NCBI RefSeq assembly: GCF_012910805.1
Contig: NZ_WTVK01000019.1
Coordinates: 36,173-100,172, forward strand
Length of the DNA: 64,000 bases
DNA from: Aromatoleum evansii
GTDB lineage: Bacteria > Pseudomonadota > Gammaproteobacteria > Burkholderiales > Rhodocyclaceae
Reading direction: 5' to 3'
Shown here: one piece after another, positions 57,452-64,000 of the stretch
How positions within the stretch are numbered: position 1 is the stretch's first letter
How the letters are laid out: every line of letters begins with the position of its first letter
Program-made: the position numbers and the translations under genes
The notes under the pieces: generated by a model
Database searches by the model: none
Told to the model about the DNA's origin: nothing
What the model saw: only the letters and a program-made list of their open reading frames with translations

Positions 57452-58243
57452 TTACCCCTTTTTCAGTTTCAGGTCGAGCATTGTGGCGACGTGCTGCGCC
57501 AGCTCTCGGAACTCGCGCGAAATCTTCGCTGAACGGTCTAGCCCATGCAGACTCGTCTGGGCAATCGCCGCCTGATTCACCTTGGTACTGGTCGGGATGC
57601 GAATGGGCAGAATGTTACCGATCTGCTCGCGGGCCGAGGTCTCAATGAACTTGCACACCATCTGTCGCTCATCGTGACGCATCAGCAGCGCCCCAAGCAC
57701 CTTCAATCTCGGGTTGACGCGCTTGATCTTCTCGATGTGTCGAAGAAGGTCGGAGACCCCGTACATGCCGTACTGTGAGCCGGATTCAACCGGAATGATG
57801 ACATCCGTCGCGGCCGCCAGTGCGTTCGAGGTGAGCAGTTTCAACGACGGCGGACAGTCGATCAAAATTACGTCGAAGACGCCATCGAGCGGTTCCAGCT
57901 TGGAGCGTAGCTCCTCCGACGGCCGCGGCGCCGCATCCTTGAGGTCGTCCTCAGCGCGGCCTAGCGCGAGGGAGCCATAGATCAAGGACACCCCTTCCAG
58001 ATGGGTATCCTCCTGGATCGCCAGCGGCAGCTTTTCAATCTCTGCCCCGAGCAATTCCGCACTCGTCACAGGCACTTCGGATGGATGTTTCTTGCCGATA
58101 TGCAGACTGGCGTTGGCTTGCGGGTCGAGGTCAACCACCAGCACCGACAGCCCCTGCCGGCCGAACTCGGCGGCAAGGTTGATCGTTGTTGTGGTCTTGC
58201 CCACCCCCCCTTTGTGGTTGGCGATCGCGAGAATTCGTGTCAT
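57452..58243 (-). CDS. parA: ParA-family partition ATPase
   Basis: 263 aa. NHKGGVGKTTTTINLAAEF is the deviant Walker A; VVDLDPQANAS and DVILIDCPPSLKLLTSNAL follow. No N-terminal HTH, so it is the short type that does not repress by itself. Acts with ParB and parS in plasmid segregation. Confidence 0.95.
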   Translation of the reverse strand: MTRILAIANHKGGVGKTTTTINLAAEFGRQGLSVLVVDLDPQANASLHIGKKHPSEVPVTSAELLGAEIEKLPLAIQEDTHLEGVSLIYGSLALGRAEDDLKDAAPRPSEELRSKLEPLDGVFDVILIDCPPSLKLLTSNALAAATDVIIPVESGSQYGMYGVSDLLRHIEKIKRVNPRLKVLGALLMRHDERQMVCKFIETSAREQIGNILPIRIPTSTKVNQAAIAQTSLHGLDRSAKISREFRELAQHVATMLDLKLKKG

Positions 58244-58320
58244 AGCGTGCTCGATAGAAACGAAAAACGTGCACGATACTATGTCACTAACTTACGTTGA
58301 GCAAGGCTTCGACGCACACT

Positions 58321-58395
58321 GTGGCAACTTGCCACAGCGACCACCGATGGAGTGGCACGCGCCCCGTCGCCGTGAAGGTTGTGGCAACTTGCCAC
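58321..58395. promoter_or_regulatory. parS-like sites upstream of parA
   Basis: GTGGCAACTTGCCAC at 58321-58335 and 58381-58395, in the par promoter region, so ParB may also repress the operon. Confidence 0.8.
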
Positions 58396-58419
58396 AGGTC
58401 CATGCCGCTGCGGCGAAGG

Positions 58420-58893
58420 TCAATGAATGGTCGTGCCGGTGGGGGGCGGCGGCGCGTCAAAACTTTTCGCGGGACCGACCAACAGCGGTGCCATTGCAAG
58501 CGACGCCCCGACGATCGGGCACATCGCCAAGTACGTAGCCTCCTTTCCGAAGAACTCGAAGGCGAGAATCGATTCTGCGCGATGGACGTCTTGCAGATGT
58601 TCGAGCAGGTCGTCGCGGACGTGCATATGAGCCCCCGACTCGATCTGCACCTCCACCTGACCGGACTTCCCGTGAATCCTTACGACGAAGAGCGTGTCCT
58701 GCGCGACCCACGCATCACGGATGAAGTCGCCGACCGCCTCCCCTGTCCATCCATTCGGGATTACGGTCGACGACTCCCCGTTTCTCTTTACGGTGATCAG
58801 CATAGGTGCGTGACCCTTTCCTTGGCCGATGAGCCGGGATGCGCCGTTATGCAGGAGCGTGAAGTAACGCGTGATGGTGCCGTGTTCGGACAT
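58420..58893 (-). CDS. hypothetical protein
   Basis: 157 aa from the ATG at 58893; an ATG at 58803 is also possible. LFVVRIHGKSGQVEVQIESG looks beta-rich; the end has a hydrophobic part (YLAMCPIVGASLAMAPLLVG). Unknown. Upstream of the par locus on the same strand. Confidence 0.6.
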   Translation of the reverse strand: MSEHGTITRYFTLLHNGASRLIGQGKGHAPMLITVKRNGESSTVIPNGWTGEAVGDFIRDAWVAQDTLFVVRIHGKSGQVEVQIESGAHMHVRDDLLEHLQDVHRAESILAFEFFGKEATYLAMCPIVGASLAMAPLLVGPAKSFDAPPPPTGTTIH

Positions 58894-59057
58894 GGACGGA
58901 ATCCCCGTTTCGGAAGTGAGGGCGATATAGCCATGCAATCCAGTCTGCGCGCCGACGTCTTGGATACAAGGGGCGATTCGCTACCATGTCGCGGCTTGAA
59001 GTGCGGTGATGATTTCGTAATCTGGAGTCGTCAAAACTCAAACCGCAGGAACCGATC

Positions 59058-59273
59058 ATGCGAATCTCCACCGACAACAAGATCAACGGCTGGGCCAAGG
59101 TGTTCGTAAAACTAGGGTGGGAACTCGAGCGCGCGAGCCGCCATGTTCGCCTCATCTCTCCGGATCGCCGCACCAAACTCACAGTGCCCGGATCTCCCAG
59201 CGACAGCCGCGCAGCTCAGAACTGGCGCAGCCAAGTGCGGCGCCTCACCGGTATCGACCCCGCCTGTGCTTGA
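59058..59273 (+). CDS. HicA-like small protein
   Basis: 71 aa. FVKLGWELERASRHVRLISP and KLTVPGSP resemble the HicA mRNA-interferase fold (Gly-Trp, conserved His, then v-P). The typical GSHH is SRHV. No hicB partner is adjacent, so it may be a solitary or diverged member. CAGGAACC precedes the ATG. Confidence 0.5.
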   Translation: MRISTDNKINGWAKVFVKLGWELERASRHVRLISPDRRTKLTVPGSPSDSRAAQNWRSQVRRLTGIDPACA

Positions 59274-59402
59274 ATGCCATCTCGCCGGGGCCGTTTGAAC
59301 TTCTGCCGCAGCGCACATACATTGCCCGGCGATCCAGTCGTCACGGTCATCGCCGGCCCGTTATACGGACCAGCCCGCTTGCTGCGTCCGCGCTCACGGC
59401 GG

Positions 59403-60044
59403 TCAAGTGATACGGCGAGCAGCGAATACCGGCTGATACGATGGATGAGTCGCCGGGTCAATGAAGAATCCCTCGAATCGTCCGCTTCCGCCCGCATCAC
59501 ACGCGAACACCCTGTCCGAGTCGGCGAGCATGCGTAGCCAGAAGGCATTACGGCGCGCGATGTTCGGAATGCTGACGTCCGCAAATCCACTGTACAACGG
59601 GTTGCATTCCTTGAAGACGAGGCCGTCGCGACCCACCTTGGGTGTTGTCGCGTCAGTCGCACTCAAACTGCCTGACAGTCGAACGCTTTGACTGATCTGT
59701 CTCGGCAAAGCGCTGAAGATGGCCGACCAGATGAACGTGCCGATACCAGCCTGCCGCAAGCAACGCGGCAGAACGAAATCCTCAACGCGAATGTGCGGCA
59801 CTCCTTCGGTCGGCGTTGAGATGCCCGCTCTCAGCAGCGTGCCGCTCTGTAACGTACGCTTATCGAGTTGGTCGTTGGGGTCCTCGAACGTCGCGTCAAC
59901 GCAAATGATGCCGCTGATACGCGTGTGCGAATCGTGGCGTGCGTTCACCTTGATGGTGATAGTGACGGGCGTCCTGCGCTCCGCGTAACTAAGCTCGTAG
60001 CAGCGGTGAATCGATGAGACCGGATGCATAAATGAGGGCTCCAT
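59403..60044 (-). CDS. possible GNAT-type acetyltransferase
   Basis: About 213 aa from the ATG at 60044; the frame opens at 60107. LPRCLRQAGIGTFIWSAIFS has the Arg-x-x-Gly-Ile-Gly acetyl-CoA loop. The rest (HPVSSIHRCYELSYAERRTP at the start) is not recognised. Somewhat AT-richer than its neighbours. Confidence 0.55.
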   Translation of the reverse strand: MEPSFMHPVSSIHRCYELSYAERRTPVTITIKVNARHDSHTRISGIICVDATFEDPNDQLDKRTLQSGTLLRAGISTPTEGVPHIRVEDFVLPRCLRQAGIGTFIWSAIFSALPRQISQSVRLSGSLSATDATTPKVGRDGLVFKECNPLYSGFADVSIPNIARRNAFWLRMLADSDRVFACDAGGSGRFEGFFIDPATHPSYQPVFAARRIT

Positions 60045-60245
60045 ATCAGACAAGGCAAACTGTGACTCTCGCTCCTCACCGAGAATGGCAAGTCTACGTC
60101 TCGGCAAGCGACGCCAGCACTGTCGTATAGCTCGCGGAGCCCAAGATGCGAGTGAGTTCTTCCTTACAACGATCGACCGATGCGGTGGCGGGCTATGACA
60201 CCGTTACGAGCCGGTTCGAGTTTGCAGGGATGGGGTGGGGCGGTC

Positions 60246-60482
60246 ATGTTCACTCTTCCCAACCCCAACGCGGGGTCACGACTCGGCCAACCGCCGCTTG
60301 CCCGTGGCGAGCAAGCTGTGTTGGTCGCCAGCGGGGAAGCAGGTTACGAGCGCGCGAACGTCGCTGACGCTCTTGCTGCAGTGATCAATGAACGCCAGGC
60401 AGCCGTCAACGCGCAGCGCGCCACATCAGAACCTCGGCTTTGGGCGCTGCGGAGGAGGTGGTGCAGCGTTGTTCCGGCCTAA
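60246..60482 (+). CDS. doubtful small ORF
   Basis: 78 aa, MFTLPNPNAGSRLGQPPLAR. Protein-like in the middle (GEAGYERANVADALAAVINE) but the 3' end overlaps the opposing gene by 57 bp. Unknown; may not be expressed. Confidence 0.35.
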   Translation: MFTLPNPNAGSRLGQPPLARGEQAVLVASGEAGYERANVADALAAVINERQAAVNAQRATSEPRLWALRRRWCSVVPA

Positions 60483-60650
60483 ATTGGCCCTCGTGTCCAA
60501 TAGTGCGTAGGCCTGGCCTTCGGTGAGATTGCCCTGCTGGAAATTATTGGGGCCAACGATCTCGAATGTCTCCACGCGGGGAGGGCCTTCCTCCACACAA
60601 TGGAATATTGTGTAGCCGTCTTTCGAAGTCACAGGAGTTTTGCGCGTCAT
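60426..60650 (-). CDS. small hypothetical protein
   Basis: 74 aa, MTRKTPVTSKDGYTIFHCVE. Contains GPNNFQQGNLTEGQAYALLD and a proline-rich end. Unknown. Confidence 0.6.
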   Translation of the reverse strand: MTRKTPVTSKDGYTIFHCVEEGPPRVETFEIVGPNNFQQGNLTEGQAYALLDTRANLGRNNAAPPPPQRPKPRF

Positions 60651-60751
60651 GTTCTGCCACCCTCATGTTGATGAGGTGAGGCTACCACCGACTGCATGTG
60701 CAGGCGTTTGCAGCGCGCAACATTCATACGGGCGATCGCGTCCCGCGACGC

Positions 60752-61234
60752 TCACCGCAACCGTGCGTCGTACGTAAAGCGTCGCAACTTTGTTGCCGTG
60801 ATGGCCGCCGCGTCCGGATGGGCGGGGTTGAGCAGAATGTTGCGTTCCTCCGGAATGATCACGGAAGGCACCTCCAGGATCGCCGACGCCCCCGACGCGA
60901 TCCATCCTTCGCCTAGCAGCAAGCTGATCCTGCCCGGGGGCTCGGCGTCCCATCCCACGCGCTGAGGAGCGGGCGCAAGCTGGTCGAAAAGCGTCCGCTT
61001 GGCGAACACCTCGTCAGGAATATCGATTCGGACCAAATAGCGATTGAGGGGGAGGGCTCCGGCAGCCAGATGCACAACCGTCTCAAGGCAGGCGAGTGCC
61101 GCAGAGGAGGCGGCATAGACGATGGCGACACCCTCACGATTCCAGCGCCCGCCGGACACCTTTGCGCCCGCGCCGGTCAGATCGTCTGCGGTGTAATCGC
61201 GCGAATCGGAGGCGATCCGCCACGCCGCAATCAT
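60752..61234 (-). CDS. RES-domain toxin
   Basis: 160 aa. GAGAKVSGGRWNREGVAIVY, SSAALACLETVVH and AILEVPSVIIPEERNILLNP are the RES core (Arg, Tyr and Glu of the NAD-binding pocket). RES toxins degrade NAD+. The ATG overlaps the antitoxin stop by 4 bp. Confidence 0.9.
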   Translation of the reverse strand: MIAAWRIASDSRDYTADDLTGAGAKVSGGRWNREGVAIVYAASSAALACLETVVHLAAGALPLNRYLVRIDIPDEVFAKRTLFDQLAPAPQRVGWDAEPPGRISLLLGEGWIASGASAILEVPSVIIPEERNILLNPAHPDAAAITATKLRRFTYDARLR

Positions 61235-61824
61235 GCGTAGGCTCCGCTTTCCATCTGTGCGATCAGTCTGCGGAGGATTTGTACCCCCTCATGGGTATCG
61301 AGATACTCGGCCGGGCGCCGCCCGCCCAAAGCGGGATTGGAGGTGTCGAGCCAGCTCCCGACCCATCGGCCGGCATCAAAACCGTCTGGCGTGCCAGCAC
61401 GCTCGACCATTTCCTGCACCTGATCGATGATGTCAACCACGGACAACAGACGCTCGGATTCGCTGGTTTCGAGCTTCGCCTCCGCCTTGATCTTGCGCAT
61501 CACGGTTGAACGCTTCAACCGCAGCGCGTCGAAGGCATGCTCGCGGGACCACCCCATCTTATCGGCCAGGTCCGCGACCGCGACTGCAGGAAAGCCCGTG
61601 CGAAGCAATGCGATGCGCTCGTCAGGGTTGGCACGCGCAACCACGACCTTAGCGACCACAAAGCCCTTCTTCGCACCTGCGGCGCCCTTGATCCGAATGT
61701 TTCGCTTGGCCAGCACGGGGCCGAGCTTGCGCTCGCTTTCGCTGCCCTCGGCCGACTTGGCCTGCGGCGTTGCCCGAGTTTGCGCCTTGGTTTTCGGTGG
61801 ATCCTGATTGAGGATTAAAGCCAT
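61231..61824 (-). CDS. Xre/DUF2384 (MbcA/ParS-type) antitoxin
   Basis: 197 aa from the ATG at 61824. A central HTH (VADLADKMGWSREHAFDALR) and the C-terminal toxin-binding DUF2384 domain (NPALGGRRPAEYLDTHEGVQ). Order antitoxin then toxin, as in other RES-Xre modules. Confidence 0.88.
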   Translation of the reverse strand: MALILNQDPPKTKAQTRATPQAKSAEGSESERKLGPVLAKRNIRIKGAAGAKKGFVVAKVVVARANPDERIALLRTGFPAVAVADLADKMGWSREHAFDALRLKRSTVMRKIKAEAKLETSESERLLSVVDIIDQVQEMVERAGTPDGFDAGRWVGSWLDTSNPALGGRRPAEYLDTHEGVQILRRLIAQMESGAYA

Positions 61825-61906
61825 GTCTCGATCTCCTGCAGATGTCTCAGTATAGACGATACGATGTCCCACTTGAACCTGAAGCGAACTGCGGTAGCTT
61901 GGTTGC

Positions 61907-64000
61907 ATGGACCGCAACGCACTGACCGACCCTTTTCACGCCACCCAGGACGCGATCGACGCGGCAGGAGTGCTTGATGCATCCTGCGTGCTGCAACTGC
62001 CCACCGGCGCCGGCAAAACCTTCCTCGCGTGGCAGGCGAGCGTCCGCACCGTCCTGAACGGACTTCGTGTGGCTTATCTGTGTCCGCTGCGAGCGCTCGC
62101 GCGGGAATTGGCGCAGTCCTGGCGAACCGAACCGCAACTGGCGGCGGCAGGCGTCGGCGTCTTCACCGGCGAGATGGGGCTCGATGCCGAGGAAGGTGAG
62201 ACCCGATCGCCGCGCGATGTTGCGGTCGGGATCTACACCGCGGAAAAGTTCGACGCCTACGTCCGCGGGTGGGAGGCGAATCTCGACTGGCTCGCAACAC
62301 TTGATCTGCTGGTCGTCGACGAGTTGCATCTGCTCGGCGCCGGACGACGCGGGGCAACCCTCGAAGGCGTGATCACGCGGCTGCGTTCAGTGAATCCCTA
62401 TGTGCGGGTGATGGCGCTGTCGGCCACACTCGGAAACCGCAACGAGCTTGCGACCTGGCTCGGGGCTACGCCTTACCACTCCGACCGCAGGCCGATCCCG
62501 CTGGCGTGGCGGATCGAAACCTTCAAGGCTGGAACGGACGCGATGCGCGGAAAGGCCGAGATCGTGGTCGACGAAGTGCGCCGCACGCGCGACCAGGGCG
62601 GCCAATCGCTCGTATTCGTGCAGTCGCGCCCGCGCACCGAGACGCTCGCCGGCGTGCTGGGTGAAGCGGGGATGCGGGCGGCGGCGCATCATGCGGGACT
62701 GCCGCGCAGTCAGCGCGAGCGGGTCGAAGCGGCTTTTCGCGCGGGCGAGTTCGACGCGATCGTCTGCACACCAACCCTTGCGGTCGGGGTGAACTTGCCC
62801 TGCCGGAAAGCGATCCTGCACGACCTGCAGAGGTTCGAGCGGGGGGAGTGGGTCGATCTCGATGTTAACGAAGTCTGGCAGATCGCGGGCAGGGCAGGGC
62901 GGCGCGGGCTCGATACGGCCGGCGAAGTCGTGTTGCTCGCCCCCCAGCACAACCAGAAGGCTGCTCGCCGGTACATCGACGGACGATTCGAGCCGATCCG
63001 CAGCCAGCTCATCGACGCTGCTGCGCTTGCCGAGCAAGTTCTGGTTGTGATCGGTTCGGGCCACGCGCGCACGGAGGCACAACTCCAGCGGGTGCTCGCC
63101 CGCTCGCTCTACGCGCACCAATGCGCGCATTACGCCGCGGCGAAAATCCACGAGGCCCTCGATGCGATGCTCGCCGCCGGAATGCTCGAAGCGGGGGAGG
63201 GGAGGTTGCGCGCCACGCGCCTCGGGCGCATCGCGGTGCGCTGCCAACTCTCGCCTGCGACGGTGCGGACGTGGAGAGCGGCATTCGAGCGGCTTGGACA
63301 GTCCTTGTCGTATCTCGACGCCTTGCTGCTTGTCTGTGCGGCCGGGGAGTTCAATGCGCGCATCCGGGCCAGTGAGGATGATCTCGATTTCGTCACGGCG
63401 GCATGCAATGCCGAGCCGGCGCGCTTGCGCTCGATCCCCTTGGGCGAATGGGCGGGCTTGCTCGGACAGCGCGACGGGCGCGAGCTCGTCGGCGCGGCGA
63501 AGACGGCGGTGATGCTGCGCGCCTGGTCGCGCGGGGGGGACATGAACGAGGCCTGCGCCGCGACCGGTGACGATCCATGGGCGCTTGAGGAAGCACGCAA
63601 GGAAGCGGTGAGACTACTCGGCGCGCTGCGCCTGCTGTCCGAGTGCGACACGCGGGAAGGGGAGGGTGGTGCTCCTTCCGACGAGGCCCTGCTACCCGAA
63701 CGGCTGGCCGCGCTCCAGGCGATGATCTGCACTGGGCTGGACGAGGCGGGCGCGACGCTCGCCCTGCTCGAGGGGGTCGGACCGAAGCTCGCGCGTCGTC
63801 TCATCGATGCTGGCGTGGGCGACATCGAGGATTTCGCGCTCGCCGACGCCGATGAAATCGCACGCATCGACGGCATCTCGCTCGCGCGCGCGACGCGCTG
63901 GATTGCCGAGGCTGACGCGTTCGTCGCCCGGGGCGGCGCACAACGCTTGCGGCAGGCCTATCACATGGGAGCGACTCGTCTTGTCGCATCGGGCGGGGAG
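61907..64000 (+). CDS. Hel308/Ski2-like DNA helicase, 3' end cut by window
   Basis: The frame is open to the last base (698 codons seen). Walker A LPTGAGKT (31-38), VVDELHLLG (136-144, DExH), ALSATL (170-175), CTPTLAVGVNLPC and VWQIAGRAGRRGLD (motif VI). Toward the window end, LEGVGPKLARRLIDAGVGDI and IARIDGISLARATRWI are helix-hairpin-helix motifs typical of the Hel308 branch. Bacterial members are rare; it could help replication-fork repair or plasmid defence. It starts 82 bp from the divergent RES-Xre promoter. Confidence 0.88.
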   Translation, partial: MDRNALTDPFHATQDAIDAAGVLDASCVLQLPTGAGKTFLAWQASVRTVLNGLRVAYLCPLRALARELAQSWRTEPQLAAAGVGVFTGEMGLDAEEGETRSPRDVAVGIYTAEKFDAYVRGWEANLDWLATLDLLVVDELHLLGAGRRGATLEGVITRLRSVNPYVRVMALSATLGNRNELATWLGATPYHSDRRPIPLAWRIETFKAGTDAMRGKAEIVVDEVRRTRDQGGQSLVFVQSRPRTETLAGVLGEAGMRAAAHHAGLPRSQRERVEAAFRAGEFDAIVCTPTLAVGVNLPCRKAILHDLQRFERGEWVDLDVNEVWQIAGRAGRRGLDTAGEVVLLAPQHNQKAARRYIDGRFEPIRSQLIDAAALAEQVLVVIGSGHARTEAQLQRVLARSLYAHQCAHYAAAKIHEALDAMLAAGMLEAGEGRLRATRLGRIAVRCQLSPATVRTWRAAFERLGQSLSYLDALLLVCAAGEFNARIRASEDDLDFVTAACNAEPARLRSIPLGEWAGLLGQRDGRELVGAAKTAVMLRAWSRGGDMNEACAATGDDPWALEEARKEAVRLLGALRLLSECDTREGEGGAPSDEALLPERLAALQAMICTGLDEAGATLALLEGVGPKLARRLIDAGVGDIEDFALADADEIARIDGISLARATRWIAEADAFVARGGAQRLRQAYHMGATRLVASGGE

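Overview
The window looks like part of the backbone and accessory region of a large, low-copy, GC-rich plasmid from a betaproteobacterium. The plasmid evidence is direct. There is a Rep_3-type initiator gene (49379-50737, minus strand) beside about 1 kb of iterons. There is also a parA-parB pair (56546-58243) flanked by identical 15-bp palindromes that look like parS. The host guess rests on the betaproteobacterial style of the H-NS-like protein and on the other nucleoid and regulatory proteins. No conjugation genes, rRNA genes or CRISPR array were seen.

Layout. 1-3.9 kb: end of a DUF4942-like gene and a fused N6-methylase/SNF2-like helicase. 4.0-8.6 kb: tRNA-Pro, two EAL-domain proteins, a secreted nuclease and a DUF1173-like protein. 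8.7-13.2 kb: LprI-like protein, HU, CBS protein, RdgC and a small-gene operon. 13.4-21.2 kb: a 710-aa sigma-like HTH protein, an operon ending in a DUF6884 protein and a TGT/DpdA-like protein, and a Mom-like GNAT protein. 21.3-28.2 kb: many small unrecognised genes, a short tyrosine recombinase and an XRE-like repressor with paired operators. 28.3-30.5 kb: methylase operon. 30.5-34.6 kb: a 176-bp duplication carrying LexA-type boxes, a toxin-antitoxin pair and a predicted small RNA. 34.8-36.9 kb: small-gene operon. 37.0-38.5 kb: a TnpB element. 38.6-43.7 kb: a possibly split Cas4-like nuclease, a SprT-like protease and unknown genes. 43.8-45.5 kb: small-gene operon. 45.8-51.9 kb: H-NS, SRAP, DksA-like, KfrA-like, Rep and oriV. 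51.9-56.4 kb: more small genes and exonuclease VII (xseA-xseB). 56.5-64 kb: parB, parA, a RES-Xre toxin-antitoxin pair and the start of a Hel308-like helicase.

The most striking pattern is a repeated promoter-leader module. Seven operons, six on the minus strand and one on the plus strand, start with a similar extended -10 promoter. Each is followed by a leader able to form several hairpins (P0; P1 with AGCTGG/CCAGC arms; P2, GC-rich; P3, in which a CTCC arm pairs with the GGAG of the ribosome binding site). Shorter P2-P3 forms recur between genes inside the same operons. The arms differ between copies but stay complementary, which is the sign of a conserved RNA structure. An eighth copy lies orphaned beside the TnpB element and points into it. 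These operons encode mostly small unknown proteins, plus a DNA methylase and the DpdA-like/DUF6884 pair, so they may form a jointly controlled group expressed, for example, after plasmid entry (inference).

The identifiable genes centre on plasmid stability (Rep, ParAB, KfrA-like, two toxin-antitoxin systems), nucleoid and stringent-type regulation (H-NS, HU, zinc-less DksA-like) and DNA processing or protection (RdgC, exonuclease VII, SRAP, Cas4-like, Hel308-like, two methylases, Mom-like and DpdA-like candidates). All functions are read from sequence motifs by eye; no database search was possible.
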